NCBI GenBank assembly: GCA_034440635.1
Contig: JAOTON010001597.1
Coordinates: forward strand, 682,001-746,000
DNA length: 64,000 bases
From: Lepas anatifera
Lineage: Eukaryota; Arthropoda; Thecostraca; Lepadidae
Reading direction: 5' to 3'
Shown: positions 34,780 to 63,170 of the stretch, piece by piece
Layout of the letters: every line of letters starts with the position of its first letter
How positions within the stretch are numbered: position 1 is the first letter of the stretch
Translations under genes and position numbers: made by a program
The notes under the pieces: model-generated
Told to the model about the DNA's origin: nothing
The model's input: only the letters and a program-made list of their open reading frames with translations
The model's database searches: none

Positions 34780-35614
34780 CATGCGCATTTACGGGGCGGG
34801 TACCCGCCCTCTGGTTTTTCGGAGATAGCAGAAAAACGGCGGCGCTACGCGCCGCCGTACTTGGCATATCGTTTCCTCATCATTTTTACAACTTTTGTGA
34901 AAATTTTAAGGTTAGGTCATCTCGGGTCAGGTCACCAGTACAGGTCAAGTGACCTGACCTAAAAGTTTAAGACAGCATAAGTCGGAGCAGGGTGAACTTA
35001 TCCGATTGAAACTCATATCACATAATGGACCCACCGAGTTCTCTAAAATATGTTCCGGTATTTTTGATATCGATGACCTAAGGTCAGGTACGAGGCATGA
35101 CCTCTCCATTGGAAATACATGGGAAAAATGGTTTTACTGAATAACTCGGTAACGGATGGTGATAGAGCGTTTATTTTAGCTGCAATTAGACTCGCCTAGG
35201 CTTTGCGGTTCTAATGATGTGCATTCTATATAATTTGACACTGACCTGACCTCAGGTCGGTCAATCCTTGATTTGACCTAGCAAGGTCAAATTATATATC
35301 ATTCGATTCGGCTTGCTGCAAGGATTCATATAGTTCAAGTCGTTTTGCTCTATCTTCACTTGTTCAGATGAAATGGCCGAAAACTTAATTTAGGTACATG
35401 TTATCCCTATGAGAGCATGTTTTGACCTCTCGTGACCTTAAATGTGACCTGACAAAAAATGGTACAAATATTTTCGATGGAGAAGTGGATGGGCTACCCA
35501 ACGCCGTTTACCGTTTTTCGCTACCTACCGTGGTTCTCGAGATCTTAGGGGAGGCGGGTACCCGCCCCACCCCCGTCAAAGCGAACGTGGCTCAGACCCC
35601 CGTCAATGCGCGTG
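34780..35614. mobile_element. Complete TTAA-flanked TGACCT-rich element, 835 bp
   Basis: TTAA at 34776-34779 and 35615-35618 flanks termini CATGCGCATTTACGGGG and inverted CACGCGCATTGACGGGG. Each end carries a GGCGGGTACCCGCC palindrome, the counterpart of the ATCGAT palindrome in the 13801-14825 element. About 15 exact TGACCT/AGGTCA hexamers lie inside. The order of conserved words matches copies at 4578, 6855 and 49095. No transposase. Confidence 0.8.
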
Positions 35615-35644
35615 TTAAGGCTTTAATACACACCGACCGCTGAT

Positions 35645-35788
35645 GTCATATGGTGTCACCAACTCCCACCCTGTTTGGAGGGTATAAGTGATCGGAAAAA
35701 CTTATGCAGAGTACCTGGCCGGGGATTTGAACCCGGGCCAGCGGCGTGGGAGTGGAATGCTCTTTCCATGCCGCCGCATGCCTCTCAG
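35645..35788 (-). repeat. tRNA-derived SINE, copy 2
   Basis: The minus-strand head GAGGCATGCGGCGGCATGGA with B box GGGTTCAAATCCC is followed by a body with CCTCCAAACAGGGTGGGAG and TTGGTGACACCATATGACAT. It shares the body motif, but not the head, with the copy at 34480-34652. It sits only about 30 bp from the end of a TTAA element. Confidence 0.65.
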
Positions 35789-36548
35789 GGTATCATAACA
35801 TACCAACATTACCAATTATTAATGTTCTTACAGTAATTTGTCATGTGTCTGTGTTGCGATATCTTCCTCAGATTCAATACTAAAAAGTATCTTTCAACCA
35901 TATATTGGCGCGTATCTACTTTAAATCAAGAATGATTCCTACCGAATGAACCACCGAAACCAATAAAAGTGTAGGTGCAAACACTAACAACGTAAGCACC
36001 TGCAAGAAGACGACCTGTTGTAATCCGACTAGCAATCAACAGCGGGAAGCACCGACTCAAATCACTAGTGTTAGCGTGAAATTGCGGTTGAGACATCGCC
36101 TGAAAATCGGGAGTCAACACACTTCAACCCCACTGCAGCCTTCGGAAGAAAAAGTGCTGATACCCGCGAACAGGTTCTGATGTTCCACGGGCGGCATATC
36201 TCCCTCCATCAGTCTCCTTTCATCATGCTGTGCCTAAGCTCAGTTTTGTAACATCGCGTGGTAGACCTTAGCGTTCGATCACCGTCTTAGAAATCTGATG
36301 TCTACGAAAACCTATGCGACATACTTGTGTGGCAAATGCTGCTACTGGTAGGGTTTTCCGTTATTACGAAGAGTTCCATATTTGGACCAAACTCCTCTGG
36401 AGCCTTTCTATCCGCGTAGGCCCAGATCCTCAGGTGACGGCTCTCCTGTTTTCACTTCAATTCATTTTGCATCGACACCATGAGCTGTGCTAGTCCAGGG
36501 AGCCCAGGGGTAGGGCCTCGATCGTTGAGACATCACAACAGCCTCTGC
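35789..36548. other. No gene recognised
   Basis: Nothing supported; short frames only. Confidence 0.4.
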
Positions 36549-36552
36549 TTAA

Positions 36553-37635
36553 AACGCGCCCCGCTGGGGGGGGGCGAAATTTGCTTCCCTCCTCGTTTTC
36601 CCCAGATAACACAAAAACAAAGAGACGCAGAACAACGAAACTTACAGTACCTTATCCCCGATCAATTTTGCGCATCTGAATATCTTTTTAGATCAGATAA
36701 TTTCAGGTCAAGGAGCTATCCAACGTCAAGCGACCCGACTTCAAAACCTAAAATCACGAGTTTGAAGCGGGACCTACGGCACATCAGCCAACCGATCAGT
36801 TTGAAACTTTCATAATATGATGAGATCATTAGGGTCTACAAATCTGCTATCTCAGAATTTTGACATTGTGAACCTAAGGTGGGGTCAATTTTTTTGGTCA
36901 CCCCATTATTATTTTTTATTTTTTTATAAATTTTGTTCAAGTTGTTCCTGGTAAGGCTGCTGGAGTCGGAGTCTCACTAAAGTCATCAAGGGACTTGTCA
37001 CGGAGACCCCGACCCCACCACCCGAACGAGCAACTCCTCAATGGAGGGTTAATTTGAAGCCAAGTTTAACGTCCCACAAAGCACAGGGACGGCCGCCCCG
37101 CTCGGTCACCCCTCACCAGTCAGTTGCCAGCCGACCTCTACGTCGGGTAAACTATTGGCGCCAGAGCGTCTCAGGGGAACCGATCCCAAGCCTGGACATG
37201 CACTGCCACTGCTGCTTTGGCGCGGGCCGGCCCAACGCTCACCAACTGAGCTACCGGGGCGGCAATTATAAGTCTATGGTGAAAAATATAAAGGGCTCGT
37301 TTTCAGTAAATTATAGATAAAGCTGAAAATCATCAAATCATGTACTCTTACCACGATCTTGGCCATACAGTTGAGTTTTTAACCATCTGACCTCTTAAAG
37401 GTCATGTTAGGTCACAGGAGTATATCGTGATTGTTTTGCCAATAACTTCTCACTGAATTGAGATAAAACTCCTATTTTGCTTCCAGTGTGTTTATATTGT
37501 CACGGGGAGTCGATTGATATGCAACGTGACCATACCAGGTCACCTTGTGACCTGTTTCGCGAGCTATTTTATAACCTGTTTCGCGAGTTATAAAATTTCT
37601 GCTACGACTATAGAATAAAACAACGTAAGGTCAGG
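36553..37635. mobile_element. TTAA-type TGACCT-rich element interrupted by a SINE
   Basis: Starts after TTAA (36549-36552) with AACGCGCCCCGCTGG. Words ACAAAGAGACGCAGAxCAAC, AACGAAACTTACxGTACCTTAT and ACGAGTTTGAAGCGG match the copy at 63714-64000. The element appears to resume after the SINE at about 37267 with further TGACCT/AGGTCA pairs to about 37635. The right terminus is not found. Confidence 0.65.
36906..37266 (-). repeat. tRNA-derived SINE inserted in a TTAA element
   Basis: The minus-strand head GCCCCGGTAGCTCAGTTGG has a near-perfect tRNA A box. The body includes GGGACGTTAAACTTGGCTTC, and the 3' tail is A-rich (AAAATTTATAAAAAAATAAA). Orientation and A-rich tail fit a SINE that landed in the pre-existing element at 36553-37635. 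Confidence 0.65.
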
Positions 37636-40600
37636 CTGGAGAAGGCAACAACCGGTTTGGGTAGTTCGCAATCAGATACTGTGCGATAGTTCTGACACAA
37701 ACAAGCTCGGTCAATGGCTTGGTGGCTCGGGGACAGAGTGGGATATTTGCTGTTCTTTCGGCGAAAGAACAAAGCAAAACAAAAAATCGTATCCGTTTTG
37801 CAAAATATTCCGAAGTTAGAGACACTTGATTAAAATACTCTTGCTTTCTATATCAATCGTTCCAATGAGGAGAGCTGTGAGAGGACGATGTAGTATTTTG
37901 TCCCAAAACTGGGGTTTTCATTAAATTCATCAAAGCAAAATTGTAGTTCCTTTCTTCGAAAGTACGCATAAAACCAGCGGACAAGAGTACTCACGCATTA
38001 GCTGTGAGAAAATAGAGTTCCAGTAGGGCCGGAGTCTTCAGCTCAGGAAAAATGAAAGCTGCTGTCTTACTCCGTAACGCCCAGGTTTTAAAAATCACCG
38101 AATCATCCCATTTTGTAAAAAATATACGTTTTTTTGTGACAGCGTTGGGCCTGCCAACCTAATCCACATAGGAGCGTGCTCCAGCCTCCTCATTTGCGCA
38201 CTCTTTGCCAACCCACTCCAGTAAAAGTACGCATTTGACTTTCGATTTACTTTTGGCTGGTGAAGCCAAAGCAATCAAGGCACTGACCCGAAAAAGTCAC
38301 AATGCCTATATAATCTATTAAGCTAGCCCACCATATCAAAATTTAAGACGTCAGATATTCATGAAAGACGTGAACATGTTCATACAGCTAAGTACATACT
38401 GTAGTACGACTTTACCCTACACCTACGATATTCCAGTGATCTCTTATTCTAGTAAAGCATAGCCAAGGGCTAAACGAACATCAAGCATAGGCACTTTGAC
38501 ACTTCGGGGGGGGGCTTGATCACCCTAGCCTCCTTGCATCTGCCAGTGCCTCTCATTTATGAAGCGCCGAAAATGAGTCCACGGCCTGACCTTTCGAAGC
38601 TGCCTCGGACTCAGCTCGGTCACCGCGTTGGTTGGAACGAGCTCAAATTCTGACCGCTGCCTCTGTTCAGGAGCCTGCCCTGACTCATCCCGAGGACAAA
38701 TTTCAAGTGCTAGGTATGGTGGTGCTAGATCAAACTTTTCCGTTATTTTCCTCTTCTGGAATGACTTATAATATAAATATAATCTAACGTATATATTATG
38801 CACACGTAACACGATTCCTCTAAGAAAAAAACAGCCTAAGAAATTAATGTGGCTTTCTGGATACCCGAAAATATAACAAAAAAGGAAATATGCGATTCTT
38901 CCCGACGAGGCTATTGATTCAGGTAACGAAACACGACTTAAAATATGACAGGAAGAGATCTGCCCAGAAGTACCACCATAACATTATTATATTGGCGACC
39001 GTGTTTGCGTGCCATTGACAAGCCAAAGGCATATCGGCTCAGTTTTTACTACAATTCGGACATACGCTGAGCGGCCAGTGTTCGCAAAGCGGCCGGTTTC
39101 ATGCTTCGCTGGTATCTGAATTGAACGAAAATATAACACAGTCTTTCACTTTTAGGGGGTAGACAGGGGGCTTTGAGCACCACCTTGGTAGACCGTTCCC
39201 ATGCGGAGATGTACCAGTCTTCTGATGCTAGCCTGAGTAGCAGGTTCTACGCCCGCGGTTCATGAATAGTTGGCTAGCCCACTCCTCACTTTTCCTATTT
39301 TTTGTTGTTTCACAAAACATTAGATTCAATGACATTACATTAATTATACTTGAAGAAGTGAAATCTAACTTCGCAGCTAGCTCATTTCCCAGATAAACAG
39401 GATAACAAATATTAATTAAAAAGGCCGATCTAGGCGGTTTTGAAGGAAAATTGAAGCATTTATTATTTCGGAAAAATACGAACGTTTATAAGGTAAATAC
39501 GTAATACATGGTGAAAATTTCTACTTTTCATTTCTACAGACGAGTCTGCGCACGCTCGGGCACCCGGGCCCGAACTCCCTGGTTTATCCTCACCGGACAG
39601 TGGCTCTGCCATCGCGGTCCTGCACCACCCCGACACCGTGCCGTATTCCTCACAACCTCTTCGGACCGGGAGCAGAGCCGGCTTCTCCCAATCAGGCATG
39701 CCTGCATTACTCGTGGGGCTCTCAGCAAGCTTTCCGTCTGGCTGTTGGTCTCCTGTTTCCCTCGCATCTTCACGCTTTTCAATAAGTGCAGTCGACAAAC
39801 AGCGCCAAATATCGCCACAGAAAGCAAAACAAACGGGTCGTGTATACTCTGCACAGGGAAGTCAACAAGGCAGGCGTCGATTTTTCTTCGACTTCAGGCA
39901 AAATGTCAAGTAAATTTTACCTCAGTGTTGATTCAACTATGGAACTAACTGTTCGGATCCCTGAAACTGTTCGGTTAAGGACTTGTTATAAGGCGTTCTG
40001 CGCACGGCACCCTTGCCCGCCTCTAAAGTTCCCTGAAACAATAAGCATACCCGTTTTGCCAACCTCTTTAGTCACAATCCAGACATTTCTGATCTTGCGT
40101 TCCACAGAACGGCGGCTGGGTTCCATAGAGCATCTAGCGTTCCATACAACATTCCATTCAGCAGGCCAAGGCCCTGCTTCATAAAATGCGTCGAAAAGCG
40201 ACGTATCTTCCACCACACTCATCTGAAAAGTTACGCCGTACCCAGAATTACGTTTCATAAAGAGCGACATTTGCACCAAAGCGACGTAGATATGAAATCT
40301 AGCGTGAATTATGCCTAATTCAAAATGGAATAACCTTTTGCGGTAAATGGAATGATAAATAAATGGAATAAATCCTTAACTAGTTGTATTTTACGCCGTA
40401 TTTTTATGAAACAAGATTATAATTTATCATTCACTCTCTACGCAGCTAATATATGTTAAATCTTTTATGAAATGGGACCCCACTCCGTGAAATCCGGGGG
40501 CTAAACAAATGAATACGAGAACGTAATGTATATAAGATCAGGTCATATTCTTCACATGCTACAAGTTATCGCGAGCGACACAATACCGGTGCAAAGCAGA

Positions 40601-41011
40601 ATATATGTATAAGGATGCATGCATACCGGCAAGCCGACATATTGAGACAACACTCGCCGGTTGACGGTGGTCGGCGTAATGTCCTCCCTCAGGCTGGCAG
40701 CCCTCATCACCTGTAATCGCAGGTACATCGGACACTGCAGTTCTGTCTTTTCTCACTAGAATTATACTAAAATAATAGCAATGTCCCATAAAATGAAGAG
40801 CAAAAGGGCATGGCGTCCCTCCACATAAAACACTCGCGGAACTTTGCTACGAGCAGTGTGCAGACTAGTGAGTTATGATGAGCAGTTCGTATTGTTAAGT
40901 TCAGTACGAGCTATGTGATGAGCAGTTACCACGCCGTCAAAGCCTTCACTGGGTGACAATGGATGGCAGGAACATGCGAAACCCGCGCGGATGGTACAAA
41001 AATAGCCGCAA
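37636..41011. other. No gene recognised with confidence
   Basis: Mostly AT-rich single-copy-looking DNA. The minus frame at 39463-39790 (ending near a stop at 39463) has a charged composition but lacks an ATG, a bounded acceptor and any known motif. I leave it uncalled. Confidence 0.4.
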
Positions 41012-41444
<433 letters not shown>

Positions 41445-41820
41445 AAAGCCCTTAATATGAACCGCGCCCGCTTTGGTGCAACTACGGCGCGGCAGCCGTA
41501 CCCGGGCGGGACAAAGGCACGCTACCGTCTACGGATCAAATTTCGTACGGCTCAAGTACGTATCGATACAGTTCGTACGCAAAAGTACGTAAGCAAATGT
41601 GTCTCTACAGGGCTTCCGGACCGGAGGACGCTGCCGCACAACTGCCCCCCCCTTTGGCTTGAAATACCATTGAAGGTACCGAATATAAGTGGACTAGGGT
41701 ATCATCACTAGCCCCCACCCCCATCCCCCGCTCGAAAATCCGTGATGACGCCCTTGCACGGAGGTACCGCCCGCACTTTCCGTAAGCCCGCGCTGATTTG
41801 CGCAGAAATCTGCGTGTAAG

Positions 41821-41969
41821 CAGCGGCGGTCCAAGGAGGTTAGGGAGCTCAGCCTCCCCATAGGTCCGAGATCCAAGAGTAAATCATAGGCTGGGGACTG
41901 TCCGCGGTAATGGCGGGGAGGCTCAAGCCCCCTAGCACCCTCCGAAATGCAGCCCTGGATCCGCCACTG
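41821..41969. mobile_element. Short hAT-type MITE, 149 bp
   Basis: Left end CAGCGGCGGTCCAAGG and inverted right end CAGTGGCGGATCCAGG (13 of 16) lie in the CAGTGGCGGATCC terminus class. The flanking 8-mers (CGTGTAAG / CGCTGAAG) agree only 5 of 8, so the target duplication is weak. Non-coding. Confidence 0.6.
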
Positions 41970-42059
41970 CGCTGAAGCTATTTTGAAGCTGGGTGAGATG
42001 TGGGCAGATACTTGATGCGTACTTGATCTCTGCGTACTTGATGCCACACAAATTTTTCG

Positions 42060-42245
42060 ATAAATTTCTCAATTACGAGCACTTTATCCTCTAGGTACAT
42101 TATCCGAACTTTATCCCTAAGAGCTTTTTCCATTACCAACATTTTACCCACACGTACTTTATACCGTACGAACTTAACAATTCAAACTTTTTCCATTACG
42201 AACATTTTACCCCTACGTACTTTATCCCGTACGAACTTTTTCCAT
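42060..42245. repeat. Degenerate tandem repeat (TACGxACTTTATCCC type), split by a retrotransposon
   Basis: Imperfect units of about 18-20 bp such as CCATTACGAACATTTTACCC and CTACGTACTTTATCCCG. The same array continues after the retrotransposon at 44169-44240, showing that the element inserted into a pre-existing array. Confidence 0.7.
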
Positions 42246-42258
42246 TACGAGCATTATA

Positions 42259-44155
42259 ATGATATATAGCTCTATATATCATATATATGTGTATATATAT
42301 TATAATGATGATATAGCTCTGTGCTTAAATGGGGGCCACAGAAGTGGCCCCCATTTAAGCAAAGAGTAGCGAAAACCCTGGAAAGCCTAAATCTTGCACT
42401 GCCAGCGACAATAGGCAAACCCCCACTCTCCCGCTTCTGGACTCGAAAAGAGCCCAAAGTGGAATTTCTTTTCACCTCCCGTAAAACGGACTTCTCAGAG
42501 GAAGAAGTCTCCCAAAAATTCCTAGAATTCCGATCTTGTAACGCAGACAAGACCTTGATATTTACAGACGGCTCCAAAATAGGCGAAAAAGTAGGCCTTG
42601 GCATCTGGGGACAAAATATTTGCCTTCAGAAAAGACTTCCGGACAACTGCTCCATCTTTCACAGCCGAGGCTGTTGCCATCCTAAATGCATTAGCCATAA
42701 TCAGAACCCAAAATATCAACTCAGCCGTCATCTGTTCAGACTCTAAATCTGTCCTGCAGGCCATCAGTAACGTAGTCAACCCCAGCCACCACGTTATAGC
42801 AGATATTCAGAAGGTATCGATGATACCCCTGATGTCTCTTTTCTTTGGATCCCGGGCCACTGCAAAATTCAAGGAAATGAAAAGGCCGATGAGCAGGCAA
42901 AAAAGTCCCTAGAACTTAGAGAGATCGCACCCTTAACGTGGTCTGGAGACGATAGCAAAGCTCTCCTCCAGGACACCATCCGGAAGCAAATTCAAAATGA
43001 CTGGACTACAAACCACAGCGCCCACCTATTCTATATCAAGCCTAACATCGGCTACTGGCCCAGTTCAAACCAAAGAGTCGCCGGCGCGAGGTTATTCTAA
43101 CCAGACTCAGAAATGGACACACAAAATTAAATGCCTATTGGAACGCGGGTACCTGTGGTACCTGCGACGCAATGGAGAATCCCTATCACATTCTCATCGA
43201 TTGTCCCCAGACAATACCCATCGGCAACCATGCTAGATTACTGCCGAATCCAAAACATCCCTGTAGACCTAAAAACTCTGCTCGGGAACGACCATCCTGA
43301 GCTACTCGAAAAAGTCTTTACATTCCTAAAGGACTCTGGGCTAGAGAAGTTTCTATAAATCACCCTCCCAGTATATATGATGGAGGGTGCATGGTGCACC
43401 CCAAAGTAGGACTTGCCTATTTTCCAATCATAGATGATCCACTGCGAAATTTAAGCAATAGTTTTGTAACCTTTAAATGGTTCATTGTAGGCTAAGGGTA
43501 GGTTATGTTAGGCTAACTTTGAAATCAGGTTAGGTTAGATAGGTTAGATTTCTTCACCGCAGTGATACCTTTCACTGCGGGTCTATACTAACCACACCTA
43601 TACTCTTACTAACAATCTAACTATCCTCTCACACTTCTTTCTCTGCGCGGCTGCTAGCCGAAGAGGGGAGCTGCAACTTCACCTCCGGGTTGCAGGGTAA
43701 ATTCGCGGCACCCTGGCCAGGTGTTTAGCGCACTTTCTAAAATACGAAATTATTGAGTTAACGGAGGTTTTCGAGTAACGTATACAAGCGGACATCAATA
43801 GCTGACACACAAAATTCTAAATTCTAAATTCCAAATTCTAAATTCCAAATTCTAAATTTCAAATTCTAAATTTCAAACTCTAAATTTATAAGGTCTTAAA
43901 CCACAGAAATAACCTTCGCACTCTGCGGGTCTAAACTTATTAAAAGACTCCCTTGGCATGGCTATGCCATTGCCACGACGTCCATTTGCAAGCTAAAACA
44001 TCTTGCAACCCATTACTTGAAATAACTCCCATTGCTTTAACAGACTAACGTAGCTTGCCCTCACACTAAATTCTAAAATTCTCCCACACACTCCTTTAGA
44101 GGCGGGCAAAGGTGCTATGCACAGAACGCCTAATAAAAAGCCATAAGTAAGTAAG
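42259..44155 (+). mobile_element. 5'-truncated non-LTR retrotransposon with 13-bp target duplication
   Basis: Flanked by identical TACGAGCATTATA at 42246-42258 and 44156-44168. The 3' end is a short (TAAG)n tail after ATAAAAAGCCA. The coding remnant carries RNase H and a C-terminal Cys/His knuckle (see separate entry). The 3' UTR contains a 14-bp (AAATTCTAAATTCC) tandem repeat at 43808-43880. Coding order and simple 3' tail suggest the I/Jockey superclade; exact clade is inference. Confidence 0.85.
42352..43358 (+). pseudogene. Retrotransposon ORF2 C-terminal remnant (RNase H and zinc knuckle)
   Basis: Read across at least three frame changes, the plus strand gives the RNase H core: LIFTDGSKIGEKVGLGIWG (42556-42610), FTAEAVAILNALAII (42655-42705), VICSDSKSVLQAI (42729-42770) and WIPGHCKIQGNEKADEQAKK (42847-42906), with the expected D-E-D residues. 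LRNGHTKLNAYW, then GTCGTCDAMENPYHILIDCP (about 43148-43207) is the C-terminal Cys-Cys-His-Cys motif of non-LTR elements. The reverse transcriptase and endonuclease are missing through 5' truncation. Not functional. Confidence 0.85.
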
Positions 44156-44240
44156 TACGAGCATTATATCCCTACGTAATTTATCTATACTTAATTTAGC
44201 CATACGTATTTTGGCGTACGTACTTTAAGCATACGGATTT

Positions 44241-44963
44241 CTTCCTTACGTACGTTGGTCCGCAACCCTCGGAAAACGGCCTGCTTCTGCCATCTAGAGG
44301 CAATAAAACAACACACACACACACTTGGTCTACCGCACCACACGAGGCAGACTGAGACAGTGCGTGGCATCAATACTGGTACCAAAATCCGGTACGGTTG
44401 TTTTCAAAATAGTCCATGGACCCGAGGGCACTTAAAATGCGCCATATATCTATAAAGCCAGCGCACATCGTCACACACAACAGCGTCACCATTGCAGTCC
44501 CATTACGGTGGCCTCTAGCCTCTGGGTACTGATTCTGTGGGCGAGACCTCCTGACCTCTGGCATCAGCGTGAAGCTGAGGTGAAGTCTCCATCCCAGCCT
44601 GACACCACCGCGACGCCGCCACATTCTAACCTCGGCGCGCAGTCGCCGCGTAGTTGGTGACTGCTACCATCCCTGAAGTTCATCCCCTTCTGTCCGCCGC
44701 CATCACCTCCGTCACTAGCACCCCGGGGCGTCGCTCGGAGGAGGGAGGGGACGAGGAGAGTTGCCACCCGCCGGCGAAACAGCGGGAGACGACCTTAAAA
44801 ATATAGAGACTCGGACTTGGTTATTTGCATTTCTTCTCTATTACATTGTAGTAGACCTATGTAAATGCCCTCAATTCTAGTGTTGCGGAAGTGTATCGGT
44901 AGCGTTTTCAAACTCAAGCAATGCCTGAGTCCACATTCGCCCATCACCAGTTCAGGACCAGTC
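44241..44963. other. 3' flank of ABCC10
   Basis: Downstream of the ABCC10 stop codon on the minus strand. It should contain the 3' UTR; I see no canonical AATAAA close to the stop. 44490-44780 is GC-rich with open frames on both strands but no recognised domain. Confidence 0.4.
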
Positions 44964-60954
<15,991 letters not shown>

Positions 60955-62592
60955 TTCCGTCGTCCGAGAGTGCAGGACGTGCGAGCAGGGCGACAACAGA
61001 TTCCCCGGCGAAAAAGCTAATATTGCGGTGCAGTACTTAAGTATCAATTTTGCCACAGCTGCTGTGACATTCTTTATCACCCACCAGAGTCTGAGCCCTG
61101 CAGCCTGGTCTGTCACCAGAGATACTGCCCGACTTCATGTCCTCTTCAGCTGCCTCAGCACCAGTTATCTGGCCATGCGGGCCATGGCCGGTGCTGCCAC
61201 TATCATGTGGTTCACCTAAGCCACAAGTCTGATCTCACGCACCACCAGCTCAAAGTACAGCCGCACATACAGATGTACAGAGAGCAGCAGCCGGGCATCC
61301 AGTGGCAGGTGGGCACAACGTGCACACAGCAGCTGAGCTTGCATGAACTTAGGTGGACAGGACAATCTGTGGGCAAAGGATTTCAAAGATGATAACAAAC
61401 AACTCCAAAGAAAAATGTTTACCTATAATCTCAAGCATTAATGGGATCCCCAACATTCTACTACTTTGAAATACACAAGCATATGTACAATTTCATTCAT
61501 GCAATTTTTCACTAGTTATCAATGCACAGAATGCCTTTAAGCAAATAAAATGGAGACTAAAATTAATATTACATATAACTAAAAATCAATGCTTAATCGA
61601 GCACCCACATACGTTATTTATTTTCAGTCACAAGCAAGAAAACACTGAATAGGTATGTCCTTTTTCACAGTGATATCAAATGAGAGGAGATGATGAGATC
61701 AGCTTAAAAATGTGAGCAAAGTAAAGTAAGAATGCACGTGTTTGATTTATAAACCAATACTCAGTCATAGATAGAATCAGAATTGAAGGACAAACGAGGA
61801 ATAACAATATAGGATATAGCACAGTTTCAAACACAAAGAATATATTAGCCGTTTTCACAACGTGAATAAATCGAAATCAGCCTTGGGTGTCTTTTGGTAG
61901 TTTTTTTAACATTTCCCAAGCCAAAAAAACCAGCGTTCATTTCAGTGAAACTATAGAAGTTTGAGAAATATACTTACCCAAAATTGAAAGCAATGATCCT
62001 AAATATCTTGATTCTGAGCTTTTCCTGGCATTAAATTCAATAGATAAATCTAAATTAATGGATATATATTTTAGAAATATCCCAAGATCTTGGGCGTCTT
62101 TTTGAAAAAACCGACCTCCAGGGTCGGTTTTTTCAAAAGACACCCAAGCCTCTAGATCCCGTCTTTTCGGTCTCTAGATTTGTCTGGAGGGATTTTTCAA
62201 AGGCTTCCATATGCAGGAGCGAATTTTGAGGTCGGTGACTTATGCAGGACTTGCCCGCTTGACGTCACTGCTTACGTCATAGCCAAGAACCAATCATCGG
62301 ACAGTATTCTGGGAGCAGCATGGCCGCGTTCAAGGCCCTAGAGAGAGAGAGGTCGCGTTCGGGGAACGTGTTCGGGATAAGTTTGTTCTCTAATGTTTCT
62401 TTTCTCACGGTATATGAGCTACGATCGTTATTTTACGTGTGTTTAGGAACAAAAGTTAGATATTTGATTGAAATTATTTGATCGTTACCAATTTTTGCGG
62501 CAGTCAGGCAGACATTTTTCCCATCACCATACAGATCGGGGATCAATTAAAGGGGCAGGTGCCCCTCCTATCGACCATCTGCGCCCCTGAAT
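60955..62592. other. ABCC10 5' flank and spacer
   Basis: Minus-strand upstream region of ABCC10. The frame is open for 54 codons before the ATG without an upstream ATG in that frame, so 5' UTR is likely. No TATA box or CpG island is obvious. 61400-62080 is AT-rich with nothing recognised. Confidence 0.4.
62086..62148. repeat. Near-perfect hairpin
   Basis: The arms TTGGGCGTCTTTTTGAAAAA then ACCGACC and their inverse (GGTCGGTTTTTTCAAAAGAC then ACCCAA) flank a 5-bp loop (TCCAG). CTTGGGTGTCTTTTGG recurs at 61883, so the arm may be the terminal repeat of a small transposon. Confidence 0.75.
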
Positions 62593-62837
62593 CATAGGCG
62601 GATCCAGGATAGCCGATCGGGGGTACCTTTCCGGGCTGGCACCATCCAGACCAGGAGGGTGCCACTTTTGACCAAAAAACTATGAGGTGGGCGCCAAATC
62701 GTATCGGTGGGCGCCGATTTTCACATCCTGGGGAGGGAGGGGTGAGAACCGACATTTCAGGGCAGCGCTGTGACCATTTTAGGGGCGCCGAGCATCAATC
62801 GGAGGGACACGTACCCCACCCCCTGGATCTGCCTATG
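62593..62837. mobile_element. hAT-type MITE family C, 245 bp
   Basis: Ends CATAGGCGGATCCAGG and inverted CATAGGCAGATCCAGG (15 of 16) are flanked by 8-mers CCCTGAAT / CCCTGGAT (7 of 8). The interior has AAAACTATGAGGTGGGCGCC and repeated GGTGGGCGCCGATTTT. Best-preserved family C copy. Confidence 0.82.
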
Positions 62838-62847
62838 CCCTGGATGG

Positions 62848-63170
62848 TTACGGTGCCGCCTGAAGGGTTGATGGCGCCCCTGAAATGTCGCTTTTCACCT
62901 TTTCTCCAAATATGCGAAAATCGGCGCTCATTGTTAGGATTTTGCGCCCGCCTGAAATATTTTGCCGGTCCAAGGTGGCGCCCCTGGTCCGGATGGCGCC
63001 CCCGGGAAGGCGCCGACATTGCCGATCGGGGACACCTTTCCAGTGGGCGCCACTTCTTGCCTGCAAAACTTTTCAGGTGGGCGCAAAACCCTATCGGTGG
63101 GCGCCGATTCTCGCATTCTAGGGGGTGGGGTTGGAAGCGGCATTTCATTTCAGATGGCGTCGAGGGTCCA
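62848..63170. mobile_element. Two family C MITE bodies in inverted arrangement
   Basis: 62870-62995 reads the family C body inverted (GGCGCCCCTGAAATGTCGC, TTTTGCGCCCGCCTGAAA). 62996-63170 reads it forward (GGGCGCCACTTCTTGCCTGC, CTTTTCAGGTGGGCGC). Together they form a large imperfect inverted repeat about 10 bp from the preceding MITE. Confidence 0.7.

Noticed and set aside
39463..39798. Charged minus-strand frame as a terminal exon
   Set aside because: No ATG, no convincing acceptor, no recognised motif, and two other frames are open in the same stretch.
44564..44767. GC-rich open frames downstream of ABCC10
   Set aside because: Open on both strands, no motifs; probably 3' UTR or flank.
61114..61116. 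Start of ABCC10 54 codons further upstream
   Set aside because: That frame begins with GTG, not ATG; the ATG at 60954 gives the expected MRP7 N-terminus.
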